The position numbers were made by a program, and so were the translations under genes. From a virus, in the IMG/VR virus record IMGVR_UViG_3300008516_002040, positions 1 through 25,342 of that record: a stretch of DNA of 25,342 nucleotides; one strand, given 5' to 3'. A model generated the notes under the pieces. It did no database searches. It saw only the letters and a program-made list of their open reading frames with translations, and was not told the DNA's origin. The first letter of the stretch is position 1. The number at the start of each line of letters is the position of its first letter. Shown here piece after piece: positions 1 to 8,049 of this stretch.

Positions 1-2148
1 TCAGAAGACGTCCCCCCAGCACTCGACCTGTATCGTCAGGTTGGAGCCTGGCGTGGTGCTGCCTATGGCGGTTATGGACATATCGAGATACTCTCCGGAG
101 GCCAAAGTTCCAGCAGCAACCACATTGGCATCATTCGCCCCGTCTGCGATGGTCACCGTGGCAACCAATACGTCATTCTTGTAGACGCTCGCGATGATCG
201 CGCTGCCCACGGGGGCGGTGATCACGTGTGCGATGAGTTGCTTGATCTCAAAAGCGTAACGATAGGCCACAAAGGACGGGGCCGACCGAGCTGGAGGGCT
301 TTCGGCAGTCAACACTCCAGGCACGGCGAAACATACGAAATGCTGGGTGCCGTAGCTCATGACCTCGAGGTGCGCTATCTCATCACGGAGAAACCGCGTC
401 TCCGTCCAGAGAGCCTTGGTACTGACGGAGCGATCTCGCTTGATAATCGCATCGGCTATTATCGATTCATTGGTCATAGCCCGACGCCCGCCGATAGTGG
501 TAATCTCTAACTCAGCAGCTAGAAATCCAGCCTGATCAAAAGTAGAACGCACGAATACCACATTGACTGTGGTATCTATATCGATCGTCCTGTCGCCCTG
601 GACCGTGGCCTCTGAGTCCAGCCCAATCGTATAGCCTGGCCTGAACATCGCCCGGAAGCCAGTAGCTGAGGCCTCATAGAAGTTTGCAATCGTATCATGT
701 TGTTTGAGCCACCCAAGAGCCTTATCACAGAGCGCATTCGCCGTCAAAACGGGGTGATAGAAGAATGAATCCTCTGGTGCTGCTGAGCTGATTTCAAAGT
801 CCATCGCCCGATCACGACGTCCGTAGGTCGTCTCCGCGTCGGTGTTGCGGATGAATCCCGCATCCAGATCCATCTCATAAGGTGCCGACATCTCTCGTGT
901 AGTGTCGGCCAAGACCGCGTTTTCTGTGGTAGGATAAATCCTAGTAATAAACTCGGTGAGATCGGTCTTGGGCACTAGCTTGGTCAACCGCACGTGCGTC
1001 TCATCGGGTTGCTGCAGGCCGGATGCGGTGATCCCCGAGGCAGAGAAGCTGGTGAACCACTGCAACTGCATCTCCCCACCGACAAATTCCGCTCGGAAGT
1101 GCCCCCCTAGCTGCTCGCGTAGCCGATCCAGCGCCGCCAGCACCGTCATTCCAGCGATCACATCGTAGGCAGCTTCGTCCGTAGCCGCATAGCCACTCTG
1201 CTTCCATGTGGCTGGCGCGTAAGCCATGATGAGATTGAGAGCGTTTTTGGTAGGTACGTCGCTATAGATCCGCACATCACGAATATCGATCTCATCAGTG
1301 CGGCTCGTACCCGCCTTATAGAAACGCACCCAAAACCAATTGCCCGAGGTTTCTGTCGGCGTGTTACGCTTCCAATCATCAGGCATGGTCCAGGTGATCT
1401 CGCCGTCCTGAGCGAAGGTGTAGCTCCCGCTCTGTGTTCCATCCACCAGATCTGCAACACCCGTCCATCCACCTTCCTCAGCGAAATATTGCGCGGCCAA
1501 CGCGCCAGTCGCGCTTGTATTTGGCGTCAATATATCCAGATACGTGCGGTCGAACCGAGTGTCGAATCCCACGTAGAGATAGTCGTATAGAAGCAGGTGG
1601 CAAGGAGCATCATTCCAGGTCGGCTCTCGCAATCGCACAGCAGCGTCTGTAGTCAAATCTGGTAATGTGGGATCGCCAGCATCGTTATCGTACATCTCTG
1701 GCCGGTCCAGATCGTGATACAGGCAATCTGGGCCACATTTCAACCAACGCACCCGCCCACGCACCACAGTATCCGGAGCTACCAGCCGCACCCAACCCCG
1801 CTCCAGAATGTTCAACGATAGAATAACCCGTGTGGCCAGTTCGGCGATCCGATCCTGGCCGGTAACATAAAACGTCGAGCCACCCAGATTCATAGTCGGC
1901 TCGATGCCCGAGATCGGTCCCGAACTCAATGCCTGCTCGACGCCCTCCAGCGTACCGTACAGATCGACGCGCCGCCCCTCGACTAGCAGATCCTTATTCT
2001 CCTGCGTGGCCCAACATTCCAGATGCCACTCGCCCGCACCGTCGAGCACCTGGGTATAGTTCCAGTCCCAGATTGCGGCCACTATGCCCAGCTCGGCGCC
2101 GGCCGGACTGTAGACCTGCGCCTGGAGATCGCTCACTCGTTCCGTCAC
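1..2148 (-). CDS. minor tail protein, Gp37-like (baseplate/Tal region)
   Basis: A complete 715-aa protein; its TGA is the first three bases of the window. The N-terminal part (about 5-165) with DWNYTQVLDGAGEWHLECWA, NKDLLVEGRRVDLYGTLEGV and ITGQDR-like FYVTGQDRIAE resembles siphovirus Gp37-type tail proteins. Residues about 170-296 look like an inserted beta-sandwich (YFAEEGGWTGVADLVDGTQS, ITWTMPDDWK, WFWVRFYKAG), possibly carbohydrate-binding. The Gp37-like frame resumes at about 300-590. Residues about 610-715 form a further jelly-roll-like domain (YAFEIKQLIAHVITAPVGSA, ASVYKNDVLVATV). It starts with GTG in a GTGA overlap. Likely role: tail tip and host recognition. Confidence 0.75.
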   Translation of the reverse strand: MTERVSDLQAQVYSPAGAELGIVAAIWDWNYTQVLDGAGEWHLECWATQENKDLLVEGRRVDLYGTLEGVEQALSSGPISGIEPTMNLGGSTFYVTGQDRIAELATRVILSLNILERGWVRLVAPDTVVRGRVRWLKCGPDCLYHDLDRPEMYDNDAGDPTLPDLTTDAAVRLREPTWNDAPCHLLLYDYLYVGFDTRFDRTYLDILTPNTSATGALAAQYFAEEGGWTGVADLVDGTQSGSYTFAQDGEITWTMPDDWKRNTPTETSGNWFWVRFYKAGTSRTDEIDIRDVRIYSDVPTKNALNLIMAYAPATWKQSGYAATDEAAYDVIAGMTVLAALDRLREQLGGHFRAEFVGGEMQLQWFTSFSASGITASGLQQPDETHVRLTKLVPKTDLTEFITRIYPTTENAVLADTTREMSAPYEMDLDAGFIRNTDAETTYGRRDRAMDFEISSAAPEDSFFYHPVLTANALCDKALGWLKQHDTIANFYEASATGFRAMFRPGYTIGLDSEATVQGDRTIDIDTTVNVVFVRSTFDQAGFLAAELEITTIGGRRAMTNESIIADAIIKRDRSVSTKALWTETRFLRDEIAHLEVMSYGTQHFVCFAVPGVLTAESPPARSAPSFVAYRYAFEIKQLIAHVITAPVGSAIIASVYKNDVLVATVTIADGANDANVVAAGTLASGEYLDMSITAIGSTTPGSNLTIQVECWGDVF

Positions 2149-4340
2149 GGCAGATACCCTCGCCTCTTCAGCTCATCGATCACGTCCTGCCCCGCCCGAT
2201 CGGGATCCGGCGAGTTGATGTTGATGTTTTCGATCCTCACCCAAGTCTTCGGCCCCCCAACCGCGCCGCCCGTAGTGGATACCGCTTCCATCGCCCCCGG
2301 CTCCATGCCTTTGAGCATTGGAGGAGGCATGCCCATCGCGGCCAAGTCCATCATGCGCTGTCGGTCGGCCAATCGTAGCTCAAGAGTGGTGCCAAAGAGC
2401 TGCTTCCCGAACTCGGTGATGTCCCCTACGATGCTGGCAATTTGCTCAGGCGGCAGTATGCCCCGCACATAGGGGGTGACCGCCCCGGGCTCCCCGAGCG
2501 TGCCAAAGAAGTCCTTGCCCCACTCGGTCATCTCCTGGAAGAACTCCTTGGGGCGCTTGCCCGTGATGAGGAACAGCAGCCCATACTCACCTTTGCCGAA
2601 CTTCGCCAGGACGTCCAGGAGGTCGGCGATCGTGCCGACCCACTTTCCCAGATTCTCCAATCCTTCCGTCTCCGACAGCTCCTCCGAGAGCAGGCGCATA
2701 CTCTCTCGGAATGTCTCTCCCTTCTCGCTGCCCAGCCAGAGCGATGCCGCCAGCCCGCCGATGCCCAGCCCCGCCAGAAACGCCGGCAACCCGATGGCTC
2801 CGATCGCGCTCACCAGAGGCGCTAGGCCCATGGCCAGCGGCCCTATCGCGGCCAGCGCCAGACCCATCTGCACGACGACCCCCTGTACATCCGGGTCGAG
2901 ATCGGCGAACTTGCCCGCCAGAGTCTCCACCACGGTGATCAGAGGGGTTGCCTGGTCTATCAAATCCTTCAAGATGGGCAGTAAGGGATCTCCTATGGTG
3001 ATGGCCACAGTCTTGAGCCGGTTCAGTAGGATCTTCAACTGCTCCTCGGTGGTCCCGTATCTTTCGGCCGCTTCCTTTGATAGGGCAATATTCTCTCCAA
3101 AAGCCTCCGATCCCAGGTTCATCGCATCTCGCAACAGAGGACCCGCGCGCGCAAGGCCCAGCATGGCCATACTTACTCGACTCTCGGACAGCCCCAGCTC
3201 ATCCAGCACGAGGAAAAGGCTTTCCCCCCGTTCCTCTACTCGCCCCAATCCCTCGACAAAGGCGACAATGGCCGCCGCTGCATCCCTCTCAAACACGTCC
3301 CGAAACTCGCTCACATTCATGCCAGCGATCTCGGCGAACTTCTTGAGCTTCTTCGGGTCTAGCGCTTTCCCCTGGGTCGCCTCCAACTGGGCCAGCATCT
3401 CCTCCGTGGCCTCGAGCTCGTCCCTATACTTGTCCATCCTCAGTTGGTTGGCCATCCGGGTCGATTCGGCCGTCTTGTCCGTAAACTCACTCTCTCGCTG
3501 CGCTCCGATCGCCAACTGGCTATTGAGCAGGTCCAGTTTGGCCTGCTGTTTGGCGATCGCCTCTGTGTTGTCCACCATCCCGATCGTGGCCGATGCGACC
3601 GTGCTGGCTATGTCGATCATCACCCGAGAGAAAGCCGAGCCACCCGCCTGGGCTTGCATGCCCACGGTCGACAGCGCCGCAGCTATACCCAGAATCTGCG
3701 CCTCGGTCAGTCCTATCACCGAGCCGGCTCCGGCCAGGCGCAGCCCCATGGTCACAATCTCCGACTCTGTGGTCTTGAAGTTGTTCCCCAGGGCCACCAC
3801 CGCACTGCCCAACTCATCAAACTTGTCCTCTGGCATCCCGGTGATGGTGGCCAGTCGCGCCAGCGCCACCGCTGCCTCAGTGGAAGACAGATCGGTCGAG
3901 ACGCCCAGATTGATCATGGTCTCGGTAAAGTCCAGCAGATAGTCCTTGCTGATGCCCAACTGCCCGGCCGCCTCCATCACGGCCGCGATCTCCTCCGGGG
4001 TCGCAGAGATCCGCTTGGACATGTCGATGATGCCCGTCTCCAAGACCGCGTACTCCTCTTCGGTGGCGTCCACCGTCTTGCGCACGCCGGCGAACGCGGT
4101 CTCAAAGTCGGCGGCCGCCTTGACCACCAGGGCGCCGAGTCCCAGAATAGGCGCGGTCACTTTCAAGGAGAGTTGTTTCCCCACGGCACTCATTTTCTGG
4201 CCGACAACCTTGAGCCCAGCAGAGAGCCGGGTTTCGATATTCTGCTGCGCCTTCTTCAGATCTTGATTGAGCTGGGTCAGATCCGCCGATATGGGAATCC
4301 GGGCCCTACCGAGGATTGATTCAGATCCCCTAGCGACCAT
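2145..4340 (-). CDS. tail tape measure protein, TP901-type
   Basis: A 731-aa protein that sets tail length. The TP901 core runs from about residue 75 to 440: FETAFAGVRKTVDATEEEYA, KRISATPEEIAAVMEAAGQL, GVSTDLSSTEAAVALARLAT and SLFLVLDELGLSESRVSMAM. A coiled-coil segment (about 259-326) interrupts this core. Long hydrophobic stretches follow (VVVQMGLALAAIGPLAMGLA and FLAGLGIGGLAASLWLG, about 488-537). At roughly 0.15 nm per residue (the usual rule) the tail would be near 110 nm. GGGAGAG precedes the ATG. The C-terminus is Pro/Met-rich and the stop overlaps the minor tail gene as GTGA. Confidence 0.9.
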   Translation of the reverse strand: MVARGSESILGRARIPISADLTQLNQDLKKAQQNIETRLSAGLKVVGQKMSAVGKQLSLKVTAPILGLGALVVKAAADFETAFAGVRKTVDATEEEYAVLETGIIDMSKRISATPEEIAAVMEAAGQLGISKDYLLDFTETMINLGVSTDLSSTEAAVALARLATITGMPEDKFDELGSAVVALGNNFKTTESEIVTMGLRLAGAGSVIGLTEAQILGIAAALSTVGMQAQAGGSAFSRVMIDIASTVASATIGMVDNTEAIAKQQAKLDLLNSQLAIGAQRESEFTDKTAESTRMANQLRMDKYRDELEATEEMLAQLEATQGKALDPKKLKKFAEIAGMNVSEFRDVFERDAAAAIVAFVEGLGRVEERGESLFLVLDELGLSESRVSMAMLGLARAGPLLRDAMNLGSEAFGENIALSKEAAERYGTTEEQLKILLNRLKTVAITIGDPLLPILKDLIDQATPLITVVETLAGKFADLDPDVQGVVVQMGLALAAIGPLAMGLAPLVSAIGAIGLPAFLAGLGIGGLAASLWLGSEKGETFRESMRLLSEELSETEGLENLGKWVGTIADLLDVLAKFGKGEYGLLFLITGKRPKEFFQEMTEWGKDFFGTLGEPGAVTPYVRGILPPEQIASIVGDITEFGKQLFGTTLELRLADRQRMMDLAAMGMPPPMLKGMEPGAMEAVSTTGGAVGGPKTWVRIENININSPDPDRAGQDVIDELKRRGYLP

Positions 4341-5211
4341 TATCTCTCCCTACATATTCATGCTGCCAGACATCGACTGGCTTTGTGCCCTTCGAACCAT
4401 TACAGTGAGCACAAGCCGTAACTAGGTTCGCCCTTGTGTGTGGTCCCCCTTTCGCCAGAGGAATGACATGATCCAGGGTCAAGTTCTCGGTGGCACCGCA
4501 ATACACGCACCGATAGCCATCACGCTCGAAGATCGACTCGCGATCCACGGATTCGTAAACCACCTGCGCCAATCGAGCACGGCGTTTTAGGTGTCCCCGA
4601 CGATCACAGGCTCTTGCTTTCTCTGGATTAGCTTCGCGCCAGCGCCTGAGTCCCGCCCTCCTCTCATCGGGATGGGCATCGCGCCAGCGTTTGCTTTTGG
4701 CTCTCCTCTTGTCAACATTGGCCTCGTAATGGCGCTTCTGTATCACCTTCACTTTACCGGGATTAGCCTCACGCCATCGCTTTGCTCTTGCCGCCATCTT
4801 GTCGCGATTGGCCTCGCGATAGAGCTTATGTCTCGCCCTCTCCTTATCGGGATGGGCTTCACGATAGCGTTTCTGTATTGCCCTCACCTTGTCGGGATTG
4901 GCCTCACGCCATCGTTTGGCTTGCGCCGCCGCTCGGTCACGATGAGTTTCATAATATCGTTTGCTTCTCGCCCTGTTCTCCGCGCGATGGGCTTCATAGT
5001 ATCGCTTGCGTCTCGCCCTCTCATTGTCGGGGTTCGCCTCACGCCTGCGTCGGGCGAGCGCTGCAGCTTGTTCTCTGTGAGCATCATGATAAGCTCTGTT
5101 GTATGTGCTTAGACACGATTGGCAAATATAGTCACCCCGCCGCTGATGCCCCAGCGTCCAGTTGTCCCCAGGTACGAGCTCAGTCCCGCACTTACGGCAG
5201 TATCGCGTCAC
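4330..5211 (-). CDS. HNH homing-type endonuclease with a 15-aa repeat array
   Basis: A 293-aa protein in three parts. Residues 1-35 form a zinc ribbon (YCRKCG and YICQSC: C5, C8, C30, C33). Residues 40-204 are eleven tandem 15-residue units of the type R-W-R-E-A-N-P-D-K-x-R-A, strongly basic and helical, probably contacting DNA. Residues 228-276 are an HNH nuclease: YRCVYCGATENLTLDHVIPL, NLVTACAHCNGSKG (C235, C238, H248, N262, C267, C270). It starts with GTG and AAGAGGA about 8 bases upstream, overlaps the chaperone stop as GTGA, and overlaps the tape measure start by 11 bp. I infer a free-standing homing endonuclease inserted without breaking a gene. Confidence 0.85.
   Translation of the reverse strand: MTRYCRKCGTELVPGDNWTLGHQRRGDYICQSCLSTYNRAYHDAHREQAAALARRRREANPDNERARRKRYYEAHRAENRARSKRYYETHRDRAAAQAKRWREANPDKVRAIQKRYREAHPDKERARHKLYREANRDKMAARAKRWREANPGKVKVIQKRHYEANVDKRRAKSKRWRDAHPDERRAGLRRWREANPEKARACDRRGHLKRRARLAQVVYESVDRESIFERDGYRCVYCGATENLTLDHVIPLAKGGPHTRANLVTACAHCNGSKGTKPVDVWQHEYVGRDNGR
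4600..5094 (-). repeat. tandem repeat, about 11 x 45 bp, inside the HNH gene
   Basis: Eleven consecutive 15-codon units encode residues 40-204. At DNA level the units share a core around the codons for REANPDK/YEAHRD but are diverged. The exact period of 15 residues with no phase slips suggests duplication followed by divergence. Copy number may vary between related phages. Confidence 0.8.
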
Positions 5212-5552
5212 GGGTTTTTCCTCTTTGTGCCCGGTTTGTTCTCCCCCATTCGCTTTACCATCTCTGCGTGCTCATGGGCCCGCTTGGCGGCCTCATCCCC
5301 GTTCAGCTCCTTGGCCGCCGGCATCCGCATAAGCCTCCTCAGCGAGGGGAGTCGCTTGGCTCGCCCCAGGGCCGCGATATGCCACACCAGCCATGCCGCC
5401 TGCTGACGTTCGCGGTCGTATCGCCACATCGCTGCCTCGAACGCCAGGGCGGTCTCTCGGGGCGTCATTCGCCAGAACTCGTCCACCGAAAGGCCGATCT
5501 TCAGCGCGTCAGCCAGGAGCTTCGGCCAATCCCACCCCTGGCTCAGTCCCCT
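5208..5552 (-). CDS. tail assembly chaperone, second frame (gpT-like), read as GT fusion
   Basis: This frame has no good independent start except a GTG at 5486. It is reached by -1 slippage from the upstream frame at codon 130, adding 114 residues for a 244-aa fusion. The sequence has KLLADALKIGLSVDEFWRMT, then PRETALAFEAAMWRYDRERQ, QAAWLVWHIAALGRAKRLPS and a basic tail. The V-x-x-F-W-x-M-T-P-R-E pattern is typical of the T part of phage chaperone pairs. The T domain normally recruits tail tube protein to the tape measure. The stop overlaps the HNH start as GTGA. Confidence 0.78.
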   Translation of the reverse strand, partial: RGLSQGWDWPKLLADALKIGLSVDEFWRMTPRETALAFEAAMWRYDRERQQAAWLVWHIAALGRAKRLPSLRRLMRMPAAKELNGDEAAKRAHEHAEMVKRMGENKPGTKRKNP

Positions 5553-5560
5553 GGGGGGGA
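5511..5560 (-). other. -1 programmed ribosomal frameshift site
   Basis: Slippery heptamer C CCC CCA (0-frame codons CCC, CCA) at 5558-5552, inside a run of seven C's. After a 9-nt spacer, AGCCAGGGG (5543-5535) pairs with CTCCTGGCT (5519-5511) through 9 bp including one G-U, with a 15-nt loop. A -1 shift opens the frame that continues without a stop to 5208. This is the lambda G/GT arrangement. Slippage frequency cannot be judged from sequence. Confidence 0.8.
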
Positions 5561-5941
5561 TTCGTCGGCCTCCTGCTCATTGGCCTCCTGGGAATAGCTC
5601 AGTACCTGGGCCAGAGCGTCAAAGACCGCCACCAGCACTGCCCTGAATCCCGCAGCATCGAGAACATCCCAGGCGTCGTTGAGGGCGTATGGCCGCTTGC
5701 CGTCTCGGGCATCGCGCCGACCCTCCTCCAATCCTATGAGCAGCATCCGTACCAGATCGCCCATGCTCAGAGTCTGCTCAGAGAGTGCGCTGGTGATCTG
5801 CAGCACCGGCTTGCCAATCACTCGCTCCGCTCTGAATATGGCCCGGTTGGTGAACAGGATCGGATAGCTCTCGTCTCCTGCCTGGAGAGAAGCCTCGCCC
5901 CGCGCTCCCGTGCCAGGGGATTGTCGCTTTCTTTGCGCCAT
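5543..5941 (-). CDS. tail assembly chaperone, first frame (gpG-like)
   Basis: A 132-aa helical, acidic-tailed protein (MAQRKRQSPGTGARGEASLQ, YPILFTNRAIFRAERVIGKP, LIGLEEGRRDARDGKRPYAL). Position between tail tube and tape measure, and the frameshift at its end, mark it as the gpG-type chaperone that keeps the tape measure soluble during tail assembly. The last codons read TCC CCC CCA GGG GAC TGA. A longer start at 5971 lies inside the tail tube gene and has no ribosome site, so I use 5941, one base after the tube stop. Confidence 0.75.
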   Translation of the reverse strand: MAQRKRQSPGTGARGEASLQAGDESYPILFTNRAIFRAERVIGKPVLQITSALSEQTLSMGDLVRMLLIGLEEGRRDARDGKRPYALNDAWDVLDAAGFRAVLVAVFDALAQVLSYSQEANEQEADESPPGD

Positions 5942-5942
5942 C

Positions 5943-6344
5943 CTAGCTCCAATACTCCGACCACTCGCCATCGATGATTAGATCGACAGCGACCGTCGCC
6001 TCTGCCTGATCCGGCATCCCCTGGCTCAGCCCAGTCACCACTGCATAGGCATATTCTAGGGCCGCCTCCGATTCCTGACGCTGGATCTGGATCAAATTGC
6101 CAAGCCGCATTGCATCCCGCAGAGCCAGAAAGGCGCTGTCATCGGGTACATAGAGCGCATCCAGTGAGACATCGGCGCTGTAACGGCCGGGGCCCACCCT
6201 CCGCGCCCGGCTGTCCTTGCTGGACAGGTCGATCTCAGCGGTGCTCTCATTGAAAGTCGCATCGCGCTGACTCCCAACGACGGCCCAAGTGGGATCGTCC
6301 TCGGTTCCCAGATTGACCAACAACAATACATCTGACCCATTCAT
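5943..6344 (-). CDS. major tail tube protein (TP901-1-like)
   Basis: A 133-aa protein that polymerises into the tail tube. The pattern NGSDVLLLVNLG, VGSQRDATFNESTAEIDLSS, RRVGPGRYSADVSLDALYVP and AVDLIIDGEWSEY matches TP901-1/lambda-type tail tube proteins. I prefer the ATG at 6344, with GGAGG 7 bases upstream. The ATG at 6350 forms an ATGA overlap with the terminator but lies only one base after GGAGG. No sheath gene lies nearby, which supports a non-contractile tail. Confidence 0.85.
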   Translation of the reverse strand: MNGSDVLLLVNLGTEDDPTWAVVGSQRDATFNESTAEIDLSSKDSRARRVGPGRYSADVSLDALYVPDDSAFLALRDAMRLGNLIQIQRQESEAALEYAYAVVTGLSQGMPDQAEATVAVDLIIDGEWSEYWS

Positions 6345-6346
6345 TC

Positions 6347-6760
6347 TCATTCCTCCATGATCATCATGCGAACGCTCACGATGCGCCCCTGCACATCAGG
6401 TTCGCTCACCACCACCGGCCCCAAACACTCCATCAACCACACTCCGAACCCCTCGATCGTCAGCGGTTGCCTATGCAAAAGCTCCCGCACCCGCTCGGCG
6501 ATCGCCTCCACCAGCGTGGCCGATCCATCCGCCTCCGCATAGCAACGCACATCACGAGCCAGTTCGCGGCCTCGCGTCGTCTTGGTGTCAAACGCCCTTG
6601 CCCAGACTTGGCCAGCCGTCACGACGTAAGGCAACGCAGCATCGCCCGGCACCGGATCCACGGTGAATACGGCCGGCGCCTCCCCGTAAGTCGCCAGCAG
6701 GACGCCCAGATCATAGTCGCCTACCAATCGATCATAGATTGCCTCCGTGACCAAGCCCAC
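6347..6760 (-). CDS. tail terminator protein (DUF3168-like)
   Basis: A 137-aa protein of the size and layout of DUF3168 tail terminators, which cap the growing tail tube. The sequence has VTEAIYDRLVGDYDLGVLLA, VFTVDPVPGDAALPYVVTAG, a central RDVRCYAEADGSATLVEAIA and a final VSVRMMIMEE. A GTG start has GGGAGG upstream. The next gene is the tail tube gene, the usual neighbour. Confidence 0.78.
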   Translation of the reverse strand: MGLVTEAIYDRLVGDYDLGVLLATYGEAPAVFTVDPVPGDAALPYVVTAGQVWARAFDTKTTRGRELARDVRCYAEADGSATLVEAIAERVRELLHRQPLTIEGFGVWLMECLGPVVVSEPDVQGRIVSVRMMIMEE

Positions 6761-6761
6761 C

Positions 6762-7091
6762 TCAGCCTCCCGTCAGCTTGCGCACGATCTGTCTGGCGTT
6801 GTTGAATACCGCCGGCCGCAGGAACGGCTGGGCCTTCATTCGGGAAGTCCCTAGCTCCACAAAGTAGGCATAGAATCGTTTCGCAAGCGCCCCCACCCAA
6901 CCAGTGACGGCCAGCCCCTGCACCACGATCTCATAGGTGATGTCCGACCTTAGTATCCCTGTGCGCACGGGCACTCGTGGCCGCACCTGCTCCACCACAT
7001 ACTGGCAGGCCCGATCCATGTTATCCACCACCCTGCCCGACATCTCGGCCAGGAACTCCTTCTGTCGCCACTCGGTGATGATCTTGGTCAC
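6762..7091 (-). CDS. HK97 gp10-like tail completion protein
   Basis: A 109-aa protein with the family signature near the C-terminus, AYFVELGTSRMKAQPFLRPA, and the earlier RPRVPVRTGILRSDITYEI. In HK97-like phages this protein helps join or complete head and tail. It starts with GTG, overlaps the previous stop as GTGA, and ends one base before the next gene. Confidence 0.88.
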   Translation of the reverse strand: MTKIITEWRQKEFLAEMSGRVVDNMDRACQYVVEQVRPRVPVRTGILRSDITYEIVVQGLAVTGWVGALAKRFYAYFVELGTSRMKAQPFLRPAVFNNARQIVRKLTGG

Positions 7092-7450
7092 GATCCGAGC
7101 TCCGCCGTAGCCTCGTACTGTCGCTCCAGGCAGTCGATCTCCAGATGGTGCCCGGCCCTCGAGGGTTCTCGCACCCCCAGAATCTCCACGATCACGCCAT
7201 CGCCCTCCACCTGATCGCCACGCTGCACGTCGCTATCCGCTGTCACATAAAGGACGTGCCTGATCTCTCTCTCCTCCCGCGCAGCCGGAGTCCGGTCCCC
7301 CGCCCGCTCGCCTCCACCGATTGGCCGCAGCCGCCCCTCTACCGTCCCCACCTCGTTGTAGGCTATGGCCCAGCCCCCCTGGCCATCGCTCAGCCGCTCT
7401 CGGCGGCGCACGGTGAACGTGTGATTGAGTAGTGCCTCGAAGAGTGTCAT
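7088..7450 (-). CDS. head closure / head-tail joining protein
   Basis: A 120-aa protein with the typical beginning of phage head-tail joining proteins: MTLFEALLNHTFTVRRRERL, then DGQGGWAIAYNEVGTVEGRL, and a strand-rich end with DQVEGDGVIVEILGVREPSR. It seals the connector after packaging. It lies between the adaptor and the gp10-like gene, as in HK97-like phages, with 4-base overlaps (ATGA and GTGA). Confidence 0.8.
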   Translation of the reverse strand: MTLFEALLNHTFTVRRRERLSDGQGGWAIAYNEVGTVEGRLRPIGGGERAGDRTPAAREEREIRHVLYVTADSDVQRGDQVEGDGVIVEILGVREPSRAGHHLEIDCLERQYEATAELGS

Positions 7451-8049
7451 ATCCGGTACCTGTTCAACAGTTCCTTCTCGCTACGCAATAGCACCGGCGC
7501 AGCGCTGGCCCCCAGCACCCCTCCGGTGCCCCCGCCTGCCTCTCCCCCGTAGGATACCGAATAGTCGCCCAGCCCTATTGCCGTCACTCCCGGCACCGCA
7601 CCCGTCTCCGCTGACTTCAACCCCGCTTGATAGGCCCTGGCTGCCGCCCGGGTGCATATGGCCACTACATCGTCAGGGATCGGATCGTGCCCGTGCGTGT
7701 AGGTGACCGTGACGATCTGAATGCCACTGGCCCAGTTCTGACCGATCCGATGCAGGATCCCGTGCTGGCCGAGCTGATAGTCGTCGGCCTCCACCAGTAC
7801 CTCGCCATCCTCGATGACCCCCGAGATCGCCGTCACCGGCAATTCAGGCAGAAACAGCCGTCTGTCTCCTGCCGAATCCAGGGTGATCTCGTCGTCCTCC
7901 ACTTCTTCGATCTGCTGGCGGCAATAGTTCTGGATGGCCACCGACGCCTCCAGGATTGCCCGATCCGCTGCGTCGATAGATGCAGCGGGGACGATCTCGA
8001 TTTGCAGAAACTGTTCCAGATCCACGACGCTACCAAATATGGCTGTCAT
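7447..8049 (-). CDS. head-tail adaptor / connector protein (gp6-like)
   Basis: A 200-aa protein that should bind below the portal. The helical N-terminus (VDLEQFLQIEIVPAASIDAA, then ILEASVAIQNYCRQQIE) and the strand-turn middle (GDRRLFLPELPVTAISGVIE, then YQLGQHGILHR and VTVTYTHGHDPIPDDVVAIC) follow the gp6/gp15-like connector pattern. It is first in the usual head-tail block, followed by head closure and tail completion genes. ATGA overlaps occur on both sides. The assignment is by gene order and pattern. Confidence 0.75.
   Translation of the reverse strand: MTAIFGSVVDLEQFLQIEIVPAASIDAADRAILEASVAIQNYCRQQIEEVEDDEITLDSAGDRRLFLPELPVTAISGVIEDGEVLVEADDYQLGQHGILHRIGQNWASGIQIVTVTYTHGHDPIPDDVVAICTRAAARAYQAGLKSAETGAVPGVTAIGLGDYSVSYGGEAGGGTGGVLGASAAPVLLRSEKELLNRYRI

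Noticed and set aside
2476-3942. Long plus-strand ORF (488 aa) opposite the tape measure gene
   Set aside because: Its composition is Ser/Pro/Arg-rich low-complexity, it has no family motif, and it lies wholly antisense to a clear tape measure gene; a shadow of GC-rich coding bias.
3444-4319. Plus-strand ORF (291 aa) opposite the start of the tape measure
   Set aside because: Gly/Arg/His-rich antisense shadow without motifs.
4600-5094. CRISPR-like array
   Set aside because: The 45-bp units are contiguous and in frame with no spacers; this is a coding tandem repeat.
4591-5112. Plus-strand repetitive ORFs opposite the HNH repeats
   Set aside because: They repeat only because they read the complementary strand of the 45-bp repeat array in the HNH gene.
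5208-5486. Independent gene starting at the GTG at 5486
   Set aside because: The frame is open upstream to the slippery site and fits a -1 frameshift fusion better; an independent start remains possible but has no good ribosome site.
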